64,000 nucleotides of DNA from an uncultured Burkholderiales bacterium (GTDB lineage Bacteria > Pseudomonadota > Gammaproteobacteria > Burkholderiales > Burkholderiaceae_C). Below the pieces are notes generated by a model. That model saw only the letters and a program-made list of their open reading frames with translations, searched no databases and had not been told where the DNA came from. Position numbers and translations under genes: made by a program. Positions 25,311 to 32,723 of the stretch are shown here, one piece after another; position 1 is the stretch's first letter; each line of letters begins with the position of its first letter. The stretch lies in the NCBI GenBank assembly GCA_903871545.1, contig CAIQHG010000068.1, forward strand, positions 23,452 to 87,451, in the 5' to 3' direction.

Positions 25311-25934
25311 TTATGCCTTTGGCGCTAGCTCTGGTTTTACCCCCTCTGGCAAAGGATAGTCATCCACATTTAGAGACATGCAAACCAAGGTGTAATAGCT
25401 CAGCGTGGCCATGAGATCGACTGCGCCGCGTTCCCCAAATAGGGTCCGAATTCTCTCAAAGTTAAAATCACTCACTGCTCGACGCTGTATTAATTCGCTG
25501 CAAAAATGATAAACAGCCTCGAATTCCTTGCTTAAATTAACCGGGGGTGTTGATTGGGTTGCAATGGCATTTACTAAATCAACAGGCACACCTTCCTCTT
25601 CAGCTATCCTCCTGTGTGCCCACCAAACAAATTGTGAAGTCCAGTCCCGCGCGACTATCAAAATGGCTAACTCATTAAACGCGAGGGGAAGCGATGAATT
25701 AAAACGTGTGTGCGCGCCAAACTCTTGGGCCAGTTGCCCAACCTCTGGGCTATGTAAGAGGACGTTATAGGGGCCTTGCATATTTGCGCGCTTGCCGCAC
25801 AAAATAGAGCGAGTCATCTCCCTTTGTTGCTGACTCATTGTTTCCCAAATCAACGGCTTGAAACGATTTCCCCGAAGTACAAAATTTGGCGCATCCTCGC
25901 TCGGTTCAAGCTGAGTCTTTGGGAGAATGGCCAT
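25311..25934 (-). CDS. carboxymuconolactone decarboxylase-like (AhpD-like) protein
   Basis: A 207-residue all-helical protein of the CMD family: FNELAILIVARDWTSQFVWW and AHRRIAEEEGV around residues 88-115 and the C-terminal RGAVDLMATLSYYTLVC. The redox CxxC of AhpD is absent, so a peroxidase role is unlikely; such CxxC-less members often accompany degradation of carboxylic acids. It begins seven bases after the TauD-like gene and is cotranscribed with it and the Bug receptor. Confidence 0.78.
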   Translation of the reverse strand: MAILPKTQLEPSEDAPNFVLRGNRFKPLIWETMSQQQREMTRSILCGKRANMQGPYNVLLHSPEVGQLAQEFGAHTRFNSSLPLAFNELAILIVARDWTSQFVWWAHRRIAEEEGVPVDLVNAIATQSTPPVNLSKEFEAVYHFCSELIQRRAVSDFNFERIRTLFGERGAVDLMATLSYYTLVCMSLNVDDYPLPEGVKPELAPKA

Positions 25935-25941
25935 CTAATCC

Positions 25942-26766
25942 TTAAAAGGGCTTGTCGCCTTGAAGTGTGATGCGGTGCAGCACTCTTTTAAAACCGTGAT
26001 AGTCATTGACCGGGTTGTGCTGTGTGCACCGGTTATCCCAAAAAGCCAAGGTATTTGGCTCCCATGCCCAGCGGCAAGTCATTTCAGGCTTTACTTGGTG
26101 TTCAAATAGAAAAGACAATAAAGGGGTACTCTCTGCTTGTGTCAGCCCTTCAATGCCCGTTGTGTGAGCTACATTCACATAAAGGGCTTTACGACCCGTT
26201 TCTGGATGTGTTCTGATGACTGGGTGTGAAGAAGTGAAGTTTTGGGGCGCTGACTCTTTGCCGTCCGATTTGATGCGGTCTTCGCGTGTTTTAGAGACAT
26301 CCGCTTTTGCAGAGGAGCTGACGCCCCGCAAACCCTCTAGCATGCGCTTCATGGTGTCTGACAAAGCTTCATAGGCCGCATATTGACAGGCAAATAATGT
26401 ATCCCCACCGTAGGGCGGGATTTCCTTGGACAGCAACATAGACCCCATGGGTGGGTGCTCAAGGTAAGTTGTGTCCGAGTGCCAAACGCCGCCAAAGTTG
26501 GACTTCTCGTGCTCTAGTTTTTTTACCTCTATGATTTCTGGGAAACTATCAAATCCTTTGACAAATGGGTACTCCACGGGTTTACCCATTGCTCTTGCAA
26601 AATTCATAAACTGTTGTGATGTAAGAGGCTGATTTCGCAGGAAAATTACATTGTGATTTAAAAATATCTCTCGAATACCCTTTACTAAATCCACCGAGAG
26701 CTCTTGCGTTAAATCGACATCCGTAATCTCCGCGCCCAGTGCGCCTGAAATTTTTCTTATTTTCAT
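25942..26766 (-). CDS. TauD/TfdA-family Fe(II)/2-oxoglutarate dioxygenase
   Basis: About 275 residues from the ATG at 26766 (MKIRKISGALGAEI, the standard family N-terminus). The iron ligands are the HxD of WHSDTTYLEHPP near residue 92 and the distal His of WDNRCTQHNPVNDY; the 2-oxoglutarate Arg is in RVLHRITLQG. Family members hydroxylate taurine, aryloxyacetates, alkyl sulfates or similar acids. The frame stays open upstream into the receptor gene, but the ATG chosen fits family length and lies 23 bases after the receptor stop. Together with the Bug receptor and CMD protein it forms a small uptake-and-oxidation operon with unknown substrate. Confidence 0.85.
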   Translation of the reverse strand: MKIRKISGALGAEITDVDLTQELSVDLVKGIREIFLNHNVIFLRNQPLTSQQFMNFARAMGKPVEYPFVKGFDSFPEIIEVKKLEHEKSNFGGVWHSDTTYLEHPPMGSMLLSKEIPPYGGDTLFACQYAAYEALSDTMKRMLEGLRGVSSSAKADVSKTREDRIKSDGKESAPQNFTSSHPVIRTHPETGRKALYVNVAHTTGIEGLTQAESTPLLSFLFEHQVKPEMTCRWAWEPNTLAFWDNRCTQHNPVNDYHGFKRVLHRITLQGDKPF

Positions 26767-26789
26767 GTTGGTAACTCTAAAATTTTTTA

Positions 26790-27794
26790 TTAATCTGCAG
26801 TAGCGCCCGAGCTCTTCACAACGGCTGCCCACGTCTTGATGTCAGCGTGAAGCATCGCTTGTAGCTCCTGCGGTGTGCTCTCAAAAGGCTCTGCCCCTAT
26901 GGCTGAAAATTTCTCGAGAACTTCTTTGTCATCTAAGATTTTTTTCACGTCCGCATTGATCTGCTTTACCACGCTTGCAGGGGTTCCCTTAGAGGCGAAC
27001 AAACCAAACCATGTGTTGATCACAAAACCCGGATAACCTGACTCAGAAATAGTTGGGATATCTTTAAAAGCAACAGCCCTTTTAGAACCAGTCACACCTA
27101 ATGCCCTCACTGTTCCCGAGCGAATGTGCTGAGCAACGGAGGGCAAACTCGTAAATACCACTTGTATCTGCCCTGAGATTAAATCGGTTAGTGCTGGGGA
27201 GGCACCCTTATAAGGCACATGCTGCATCTTAGCGCCACTTGCAGTGTTGAACATCTCGCCCAACAAATGGTTCACAGATCCGTTGCCTGCAGATCCAAAT
27301 GAAACGGGTTTTTGGGCTGCGTAAGCCACCAGTCCTTTCATGTTGAGCGCAGGCACAGACGCGTTGACCGCAGCCACAAAAGGCACGTTTGCCAAGGTCG
27401 CAACAGCGACGAAATCCGCCTCAGGATCAAAGGGTAATTTACTGTAGATGCTGGGGTTAATGGCGTGGGAGCCCACATAAGACATCAGCAACGTATAACC
27501 GTCCCCCGGTGCATTTGCAACAGCCTCCATTCCAATGTTGCCACCTGCACCGGGGCGATTTTCAATAACAACGGGTTGTCCCCATTTTTCTGAAAGCTTT
27601 TGCCCAACAATGCGCGCCAATGCATCTGAGGCACCTCCAGGAGTTTGTGGCACGATGATACGAACAGTTTTGACAGGAAAATTAGTCGTAGCGGTCTGTG
27701 CATTAACAGTCCACAGTAAATTGGCAGCTACTAAAAAGAAGCTAAAGACCCTGACGCTCAAGGCATTGATCGCAAATAATTTATAAAGGGACAT
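26790..27794 (-). CDS. Bug-family tripartite tricarboxylate transporter receptor
   Basis: A 334-residue periplasmic carboxylate-binding protein of the Bug/TctC family. The signal peptide ends at VNAQT, followed by FPVKTVRIIVPQTPGGASDALAR, VIENRPGAGGNIG and KGASPALTDLISGQ, the hallmark loops that chelate a carboxylate through water. TctA/TctB membrane partners are not in the window. It leads the TauD/CMD operon and is expected to deliver the acid that the dioxygenase acts on. Confidence 0.9.
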   Translation of the reverse strand: MSLYKLFAINALSVRVFSFFLVAANLLWTVNAQTATTNFPVKTVRIIVPQTPGGASDALARIVGQKLSEKWGQPVVIENRPGAGGNIGMEAVANAPGDGYTLLMSYVGSHAINPSIYSKLPFDPEADFVAVATLANVPFVAAVNASVPALNMKGLVAYAAQKPVSFGSAGNGSVNHLLGEMFNTASGAKMQHVPYKGASPALTDLISGQIQVVFTSLPSVAQHIRSGTVRALGVTGSKRAVAFKDIPTISESGYPGFVINTWFGLFASKGTPASVVKQINADVKKILDDKEVLEKFSAIGAEPFESTPQELQAMLHADIKTWAAVVKSSGATAD

Positions 27795-28160
27795 ATTAAA
27801 AATAAAAAAATCAAACCAGGGTATTTTGCACTTTGTTGATAAAAGTTGTCAAGGAGTATGCGGGAGGAGTGTGCGGGAATAGTGTGCGGGAAGAGTGTGG
27901 GTGGCGAAGTAGTAGGGGGGGGAGTCCCCTCTCATTTTAATTCAGGTGATCTTACGCAATTTGCATGGGTTCCTCAAAGCCGTAGGTCGCCAAGTTCAAA
28001 TAGTGATGAGCAGGTCAAAATTTAAACTCTAATTGGTGTAGGGACATCAATTTCAAAGAATTGATTCTCTACAGCATGATCAATTGCGGTAACTTTTTTT
28101 TAAACAGTTACATTTTGAAAGAGCACCCCGTTATTTGGACCGCATATTCACTGTTGATTT
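27795..28160. other. intergenic with 13-bp tandem repeat
   Basis: No gene seen. It contains the four-copy repeat at 27854-27905 and must hold the promoter of the Bug-TauD-CMD operon on the minus strand. Confidence 0.5.
27854..27905. repeat. 13-bp tandem repeat (x4)
   Basis: Units GAGTATGCGGGAG, GAGTGTGCGGGAA, TAGTGTGCGGGAA and GAGTGTGGGTGGC in direct succession, diverging towards the edges. Confidence 0.82.
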
Positions 28161-29147
28161 TCATTCAATATAACCGCCGGCTGCTTTAATAATTGGAGCC
28201 CATTTTTTCACCTCAGCTTCGACTTTTGATTTGAGCGCGGAGGGAGTTTGCTCCTCCGGCTTGGCAATTTCTACATTTAATTCATTAAGTCTTGCCTTAA
28301 CATCTGGATCCATCAAAGCAAAATGCAACGCTTTATTGATCTTTTCAACGACCGGGCTAGGGGTTCCTTTAGGTGCATAAAGCCCGTGCCAAGCAACTAT
28401 TTCAAAACCCTTTAAGCCTTGCTCACCGAGGGTGGGTACGTTGGGTAAGGTGGATAAACGTTTGGATGTGGTTACACCAAACAATTTAACTTTGTCTGAG
28501 CGTATGTAGGTCAGTGTATTGGTCGTTTGATCGCACAGCAAATCAACCTGTCCGCCTAGTAAATCTGTAATAGCTGGTCCAGTTCCTTTATAAGGTACCT
28601 GAGTAAGTGGTATGCCAACTTGGCTCGTAAAAAGCATTCCACAAAGTTGTGACACAGCACCAGGTCCCGCATTGGCAAGGGTTACTTTATCCTTGTTTTT
28701 TTGAATATAGACTAACAACTCTTGCATGTTGTTTGGGGGGAAATTTTTGCTCCCAATAAGGGTCATGGGTACGTTTACGATCTCGCCGATGTACTCAAAA
28801 TCATTCAACGTGTCGTAATTTAACTTTGCATACAGTGCAGGTGCTGTTGATATACCTATATGATGAATTAAAAGCGTATATCCATCTTTGGGCGATTTAG
28901 CAACCTTGTTAGCGGCAATCGTGCCTCCAGCGCCCACCGAATTTTCTACCAACACTGTTTGGCCTAAGTACTTGCCCATTGGTACAGCCAATAAACGAGC
29001 CACAGAGTCAGTTGGACCACCCGCAGAAAAGGGCACAATCATTGTTAAAGGTTTTGTCGGGAAATCTTGTGCGACACAAAGATTTGACAATACAGAAATT
29101 AGTACAAATAATATTTTTAAATACTTCTTATTTTGTAATATCAACAT
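28161..29147 (-). CDS. Bug-family tripartite tricarboxylate transporter receptor (second)
   Basis: A 328-residue periplasmic receptor with signal peptide (ending CVAQD) and the TctC/Bug loops MIVPFSAGGPTDSVARLL, ENSVGAGGTIAANKVAKS and PYKGTGPAITDLLGGQ. It is a lone gene with no enzyme or membrane partner next to it, a common pattern in Burkholderiales, where dozens of such orphan receptors occur. The ligand is unknown. Confidence 0.9.
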   Translation of the reverse strand: MLILQNKKYLKILFVLISVLSNLCVAQDFPTKPLTMIVPFSAGGPTDSVARLLAVPMGKYLGQTVLVENSVGAGGTIAANKVAKSPKDGYTLLIHHIGISTAPALYAKLNYDTLNDFEYIGEIVNVPMTLIGSKNFPPNNMQELLVYIQKNKDKVTLANAGPGAVSQLCGMLFTSQVGIPLTQVPYKGTGPAITDLLGGQVDLLCDQTTNTLTYIRSDKVKLFGVTTSKRLSTLPNVPTLGEQGLKGFEIVAWHGLYAPKGTPSPVVEKINKALHFALMDPDVKARLNELNVEIAKPEEQTPSALKSKVEAEVKKWAPIIKAAGGYIE

Positions 29148-29230
29148 AATTTTTTAAACCTCTACGCTTTTAGGAAAATATACATACATTTTAGGACATT
29201 ATCCTGAGAGTTTCTTCTGAGCCAAAGGGG

Positions 29231-29719
29231 CTAAGGGTTAACCTTTTGCAGTATGAATTCAATCAGGCCTTCGCTTGCCTCCTCAATTAAGTCCAGCACG
29301 TTCTCAAAACCTTGATCACCGCCGTAGTAGGGATCTAGAATAACGCTCGCCTGAGTTGTTTGCAAAAATTCGGTGAGTCCACGAATTTTATGCAGATATG
29401 TTGGGGGGCATCTTTGCTCCAAAAGTGCCCGATTGTCTCAATCCATTGTCAAAAGCAGATCAAACTCTACAAAATCATTTTTAACAACTGATCTAGCCCT
29501 TAAATCGGAGAGGTCATAGCCCCTTTTAGACGCGTGCAGTTGACTGCGTTCATCGGGCGGCGAATTAGGATGGAAATTGTGTGTTCCAGCGGAGTCCACC
29601 CTTACTTTGTGCAAGAGGTCTAGATTGGCCAGTTTTTTACAAAAAACGGCTTGTGCTGTAGGACTACGGCATATGTTGCCCATGCAGACAAATAGGATTT
29701 TGAATTCGTGATCTTTCAT
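29231..29719 (-). pseudogene. low-molecular-weight protein-tyrosine phosphatase with in-frame TGA
   Basis: One 163-codon frame is interrupted by a single TGA. The first part has the P-loop VCMGNICRSPTAQAV (C-x5-R-S) and DSAGTHNFHPNSPPDERS, and stops right after LLLTMD. The frame resumes DNRALLEQRCPP and DPYYGGDQGFENVLDLIEEA, carrying the general-acid DPYY. In intact relatives the broken position is usually a Trp or other residue (AMD-x-DN), so TGG to TGA is the simplest cause. A truncated product would have the P-loop but lack the catalytic Asp and would be inactive. It lies 50 bases after the ChaN-like gene. Confidence 0.8.
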
Positions 29720-29769
29720 TGATTTCTTACGATTTTGCGGGTCTGTGCGCTAAAGTTATGAGTAACAGT

Positions 29770-30627
29770 TTATTTTTTGATCTGCTTTTTTTGGAAAACA
29801 AGACATTGATCCTCCCGCTCAATTGTTGGCACAACATGCACATAATCGAACCAATTCGGATCCCTCTTGTCCTGTGCCTCAACGTATCCGTGCACCTGAG
29901 TTTGAGCCTTATTCTCGGGGGATAACCACTGGAAAACACCCGCGTCTTTGCGCACATGGCCGTTTCCTGCGATAAGAATAACTGTCTGGTTTTGCACACC
30001 ACTCATCACACTAGCCATCCAAACATCACGGGCTATTTGAGCTTTAGCCATGGGGCCGATGGCCTGTGTGGGCAGCATGTTGCAGTGCCCTTCTTGGATC
30101 GATTGTTGTTGAGCGCTTAGCAACTGAGCGGGGATTTGGTCGAGCTTGTGCTCAGCGATGACTTGTGGGCTATAGACTGCGGAAAAGCCGTTGGCCATAA
30201 CCCGGCGCATATCCGCGTTTGACAAATTGGCTGCTATTAAAGTAATCTTTTTCTCCAACGCGAGTTGTACTAATGGTTTGTAAAAACGCCACTCCCAGCC
30301 TGGTGGACCCGTTTTGTCCAAAACGCACTCAACATCTGCGCAGCTGTCCAGCGCAAGATCCAAGGCTGGTTGATTTTCACGGTCAAACTGCTCCATCGCA
30401 ACAACTGGCTTTGGCCGCTCGGAGATCAATTGCCTCACAAGCTCCATTCGCAAACTGTGACTATTAGGGTTGTCATGAATCTCACCCAATAAAAAAATTC
30501 TCGCCCCCTTTGGCAAAATTTGACTCTCAAGGCTTTGTCCGTGCGACGCAAAGCACAAGCACACGAAAAAGTACAAGACTACAGTAGAGATCAAAGAAAA
30601 GCGGCTGCGGTAATTAATAATTTGCAT
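29770..30627 (-). CDS. ChaN-family (haem-binding type) lipoprotein/secreted protein
   Basis: About 285 residues from the ATG at 30627, with a hydrophobic signal region (STVVLYFFVCLCFASHGQS). The ChaN/DUF399 blocks are GARIFLLGEIHDNPNSH, VVAMEQFDRENQPALD and GNGHVRKDAGVF. In Campylobacter ChaN binds haem at the outer membrane; the role elsewhere is open. A clear lipobox is not evident: the cysteines in the signal region sit as VCLCFA. An earlier in-frame start at 30681 would place the signal too far in. Confidence 0.78.
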   Translation of the reverse strand: MQIINYRSRFSLISTVVLYFFVCLCFASHGQSLESQILPKGARIFLLGEIHDNPNSHSLRMELVRQLISERPKPVVAMEQFDRENQPALDLALDSCADVECVLDKTGPPGWEWRFYKPLVQLALEKKITLIAANLSNADMRRVMANGFSAVYSPQVIAEHKLDQIPAQLLSAQQQSIQEGHCNMLPTQAIGPMAKAQIARDVWMASVMSGVQNQTVILIAGNGHVRKDAGVFQWLSPENKAQTQVHGYVEAQDKRDPNWFDYVHVVPTIEREDQCLVFQKKQIKK

Positions 30628-30681
30628 TGGTATGCTGAGTGCTGAGTGTTGGGCGGCAATAACGATCAAAGGGCACAACAA

Positions 30682-31102
30682 ACTTGCCCTCTCACCCCCC
30701 TACTGAAGAAAATAGTCATCTACCCATAATCAATGATAAACCAACTTCACGATTGAGAAAATAACCTGTAAGTCTCACGGAAATAAACCCATACAAGCAC
30801 AAGCACAAACACTGCAAACATACCAAAAGAGAAGAACCAACCACCTAAATCTGGGATTGGAATAGATGAGAAAAAATTAAAATAAACTATATTAAAAATG
30901 AGGGGTCGGGATAGTTGGATAGTTGGATAGTTGGATAGTTGGATAGTTGGATAGTTGGATAGTTGGATAGTGGGATAGTGGGATAGTGGGATAGTGGGAT
31001 AGTGGGATAGTGGGATAGTGGGGTAGTGGGGTAGTGGGGTAGTGGGGTAGAGGGTGTAGTCTTATGAACCACCCCCTACGCTGATTGGGCACGTATTAAC
31101 GC
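30682..31102. other. intergenic with octanucleotide array
   Basis: Carries the 18-unit repeat at 30910-31053. On the minus strand a frame past the array encodes IPIPDLGGWFFSFGMFAV and LVWVYFRETYRLFSQS before a stop near 30757, like the last membrane helix of a lost membrane protein, but it has no start codon. Confidence 0.5.
30910..31053. repeat. 18-copy octanucleotide tandem array in three sequence blocks
   Basis: Seven copies of GATAGTTG (30910-30965), seven of GATAGTGG (30966-31021), then three of GGTAGTGG and one GGTAGAGG (31022-31053), with no interruptions. Each block differs from the previous one by a single base. The unit length is not a multiple of three and the minus strand has no stops inside, so frames run through it as repeated N-Y-P-T-I-Q-L-S; I do not regard these as genes. 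Confidence 0.95.
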
Positions 31103-31456
31103 TTATTTGCCCTCAACAATGTACGTCCGTGTTGTACCGTATTTAGCACGTGATTTTTGTAATTCCTTACGCTCAGGAGAGTTAATCATAGCCTGGGCTT
31201 TCTCAAAACTATCAAACTTGGCTATCGTTACACGGGTCACGGTTTTATCCATATTGGAAACCCCTTCAATCTTATCTGTTCCCACAATGAAAGTTCCCCC
31301 GTATTTTGCATAGATCTCACGCGCCTTTGGAGCGAAGTCTTTCATATAGGCTTCAGTATTTATTAGGGAAGATTCTGAAATCACAAAGGCAGGTGCCGTT
31401 TGAGCGTAAACGCAGGCAGTCCAACAGAGCAGAAAAAGCGTAAGGAATTTTTTCAT
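31103..31456 (-). CDS. DUF1330 family protein, secreted
   Basis: A 117-residue protein with a signal peptide (FLTLFLLCWTACVYAQ) and a DUF1330 dimeric alpha/beta-barrel-like domain: AYMKDFAPKAREIYAKYGG and VTIAKFDSFEKAQAMINSPE, followed by SRAKYGTTRTYIVEG. The family is uncharacterised. Its downstream flank is the octanucleotide array. It appears monocistronic. Confidence 0.75.
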   Translation of the reverse strand: MKKFLTLFLLCWTACVYAQTAPAFVISESSLINTEAYMKDFAPKAREIYAKYGGTFIVGTDKIEGVSNMDKTVTRVTIAKFDSFEKAQAMINSPERKELQKSRAKYGTTRTYIVEGK

Positions 31457-31623
31457 TTTTCATCCTAGATATAGGAGAGGCGTTACATCAAGCTCGAAAA
31501 TGAGGTTGATGTGCTAGTTATTAAATTTATAATAATTTGCTTATCAAATGTAACATAAGGGAAAGTTATGCAAACCCCTACTCAAGTCAGAGCCTTACGG
31601 GCTCATAATCTGAAATGCTTGAC

Positions 31624-32721
31624 TCAAATGTGCAAAGGCGCGCCGTATCCCGTCAGCTCCAAATAGCCACGACCAAGCAAGCGTTCTTCTTGCATCAAAC
31701 TAACGGCCCCCTCCCAGTAAAAGCCGCCCGTGCTTGCGCGCGCGTCAATCTCCTGAGACAGCATCAACGGCACAAGGCGAAAGCTTTGATTGCCTACAAC
31801 TAAATCCATATGCACGGGGTATTCGGTCAATGACTTTGAGCGCCAAGTTGCGCGCGGTTGCCACCTCAGTCCACTCCACCCTTGGGCGGGCAGACCCTCT
31901 TTGTCTCGCGCATCGACATGCGAGTACAGGGGCTGTGATTTATTGTTGCGCATTTGAAAAGCCATCAGCGTGCCCCCGTCCAACAAATTGATACCCACCC
32001 AGTCCCATCCAACCGCCCCTGGCATCAACACCTGGCTTGACCATTCATGATCTAACCACGCTTTACCAACAAGGGTTTGAGTTTGCTTGCCAATTTGCAC
32101 CCGCGCATCCACGCTCAATGGAGCACGACTGTAATAGTAGCTCGCCTCCTCGGCTAGTGGACCTTTTTGCGATAAACCCTCTCGCCCACGCAAAATGACG
32201 GGCTGCTCGGTGCTAGCTTGAAATGAGACCTCAAATCCTTCGCCTGCAAAATGCCCCTCGTAAACCTCCCCCCTAGAGAGTTGCACGCGGCGCAAATACC
32301 AATCCTCAAACTGTAAGTTCGTGTCCGACGTATCAGCTCGCAACAACTCACTACTCATACGCCCAGAGCGGTCTGCATTTGCAAAAATATCTTGCTTTGC
32401 ATCTGCAACCGCAGCATGTGCAAAAAGCAACTGCTTAGGAGCAAGGCGGCTGGGGTTTTCACTTGCGTGCTGGGTTCGGCTGCGAAAAAAGGTAAGCTGA
32501 AATCCGATCGCCGCCGGCCCTTGCCCCAACCACCCCGTTAAATACCACCACTCGGTGCGGTACTGCGGATGCGCGCCGTAGTCCCTTGGAAAGACCAAGC
32601 GTCGGGGGTTAGCTTGTGGATAAAAGTCAGTCTCCTTGGTCGCAAGAGAGGACGACGACTCAAACAAACCTGCCAACAAAAAGGCAGCCGTTTTGATGGC
32701 GTTGCGCCGCAGCATCATCAT
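31624..32721 (-). CDS. AttH/CrtC-like lipocalin-type protein
   Basis: About 365 residues from the first of three adjacent ATGs at 32721, two bases after the permease stop. A twin-Arg-like start (MLRRNAIKTAAFLLAG) suggests export. Blocks FPRDYGAHPQYRTEWWYLTG, GFQLTFFRSR, KAWLDHEWSSQ and WDWVGINLLDGGTLMAFQMR define the AttH/carotenoid 1,2-hydratase-like family with two lipocalin-type barrels. With the ATPase and FtsX-like permease upstream it makes an AttEFGH-like set. In Agrobacterium that locus was linked to attachment; a lipid or hydrophobic ligand is likely by fold. No carotenoid genes are nearby. Confidence 0.83.
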   Translation of the reverse strand: MMMLRRNAIKTAAFLLAGLFESSSSLATKETDFYPQANPRRLVFPRDYGAHPQYRTEWWYLTGWLGQGPAAIGFQLTFFRSRTQHASENPSRLAPKQLLFAHAAVADAKQDIFANADRSGRMSSELLRADTSDTNLQFEDWYLRRVQLSRGEVYEGHFAGEGFEVSFQASTEQPVILRGREGLSQKGPLAEEASYYYSRAPLSVDARVQIGKQTQTLVGKAWLDHEWSSQVLMPGAVGWDWVGINLLDGGTLMAFQMRNNKSQPLYSHVDARDKEGLPAQGWSGLRWQPRATWRSKSLTEYPVHMDLVVGNQSFRLVPLMLSQEIDARASTGGFYWEGAVSLMQEERLLGRGYLELTGYGAPLHI

Positions 32722-32723
32722 CC

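Noticed and set aside
29435..29437. TGA in the phosphatase as a selenocysteine codon
   Set aside because: The position is not a catalytic Cys, no selenocysteine insertion element or sel genes are visible, and relatives do not have Cys there.
30910..31053. CRISPR array
   Set aside because: The units are contiguous 8-mers with no spacers, and there are no cas genes in the window.
30887..31092. Minus-strand reading frames encoding repeated N-Y-P-T-I-Q-L-S
   Set aside because: They exist only because the octanucleotide array lacks stops. The composition is set by the repeat, and there is no start context or conserved domain.
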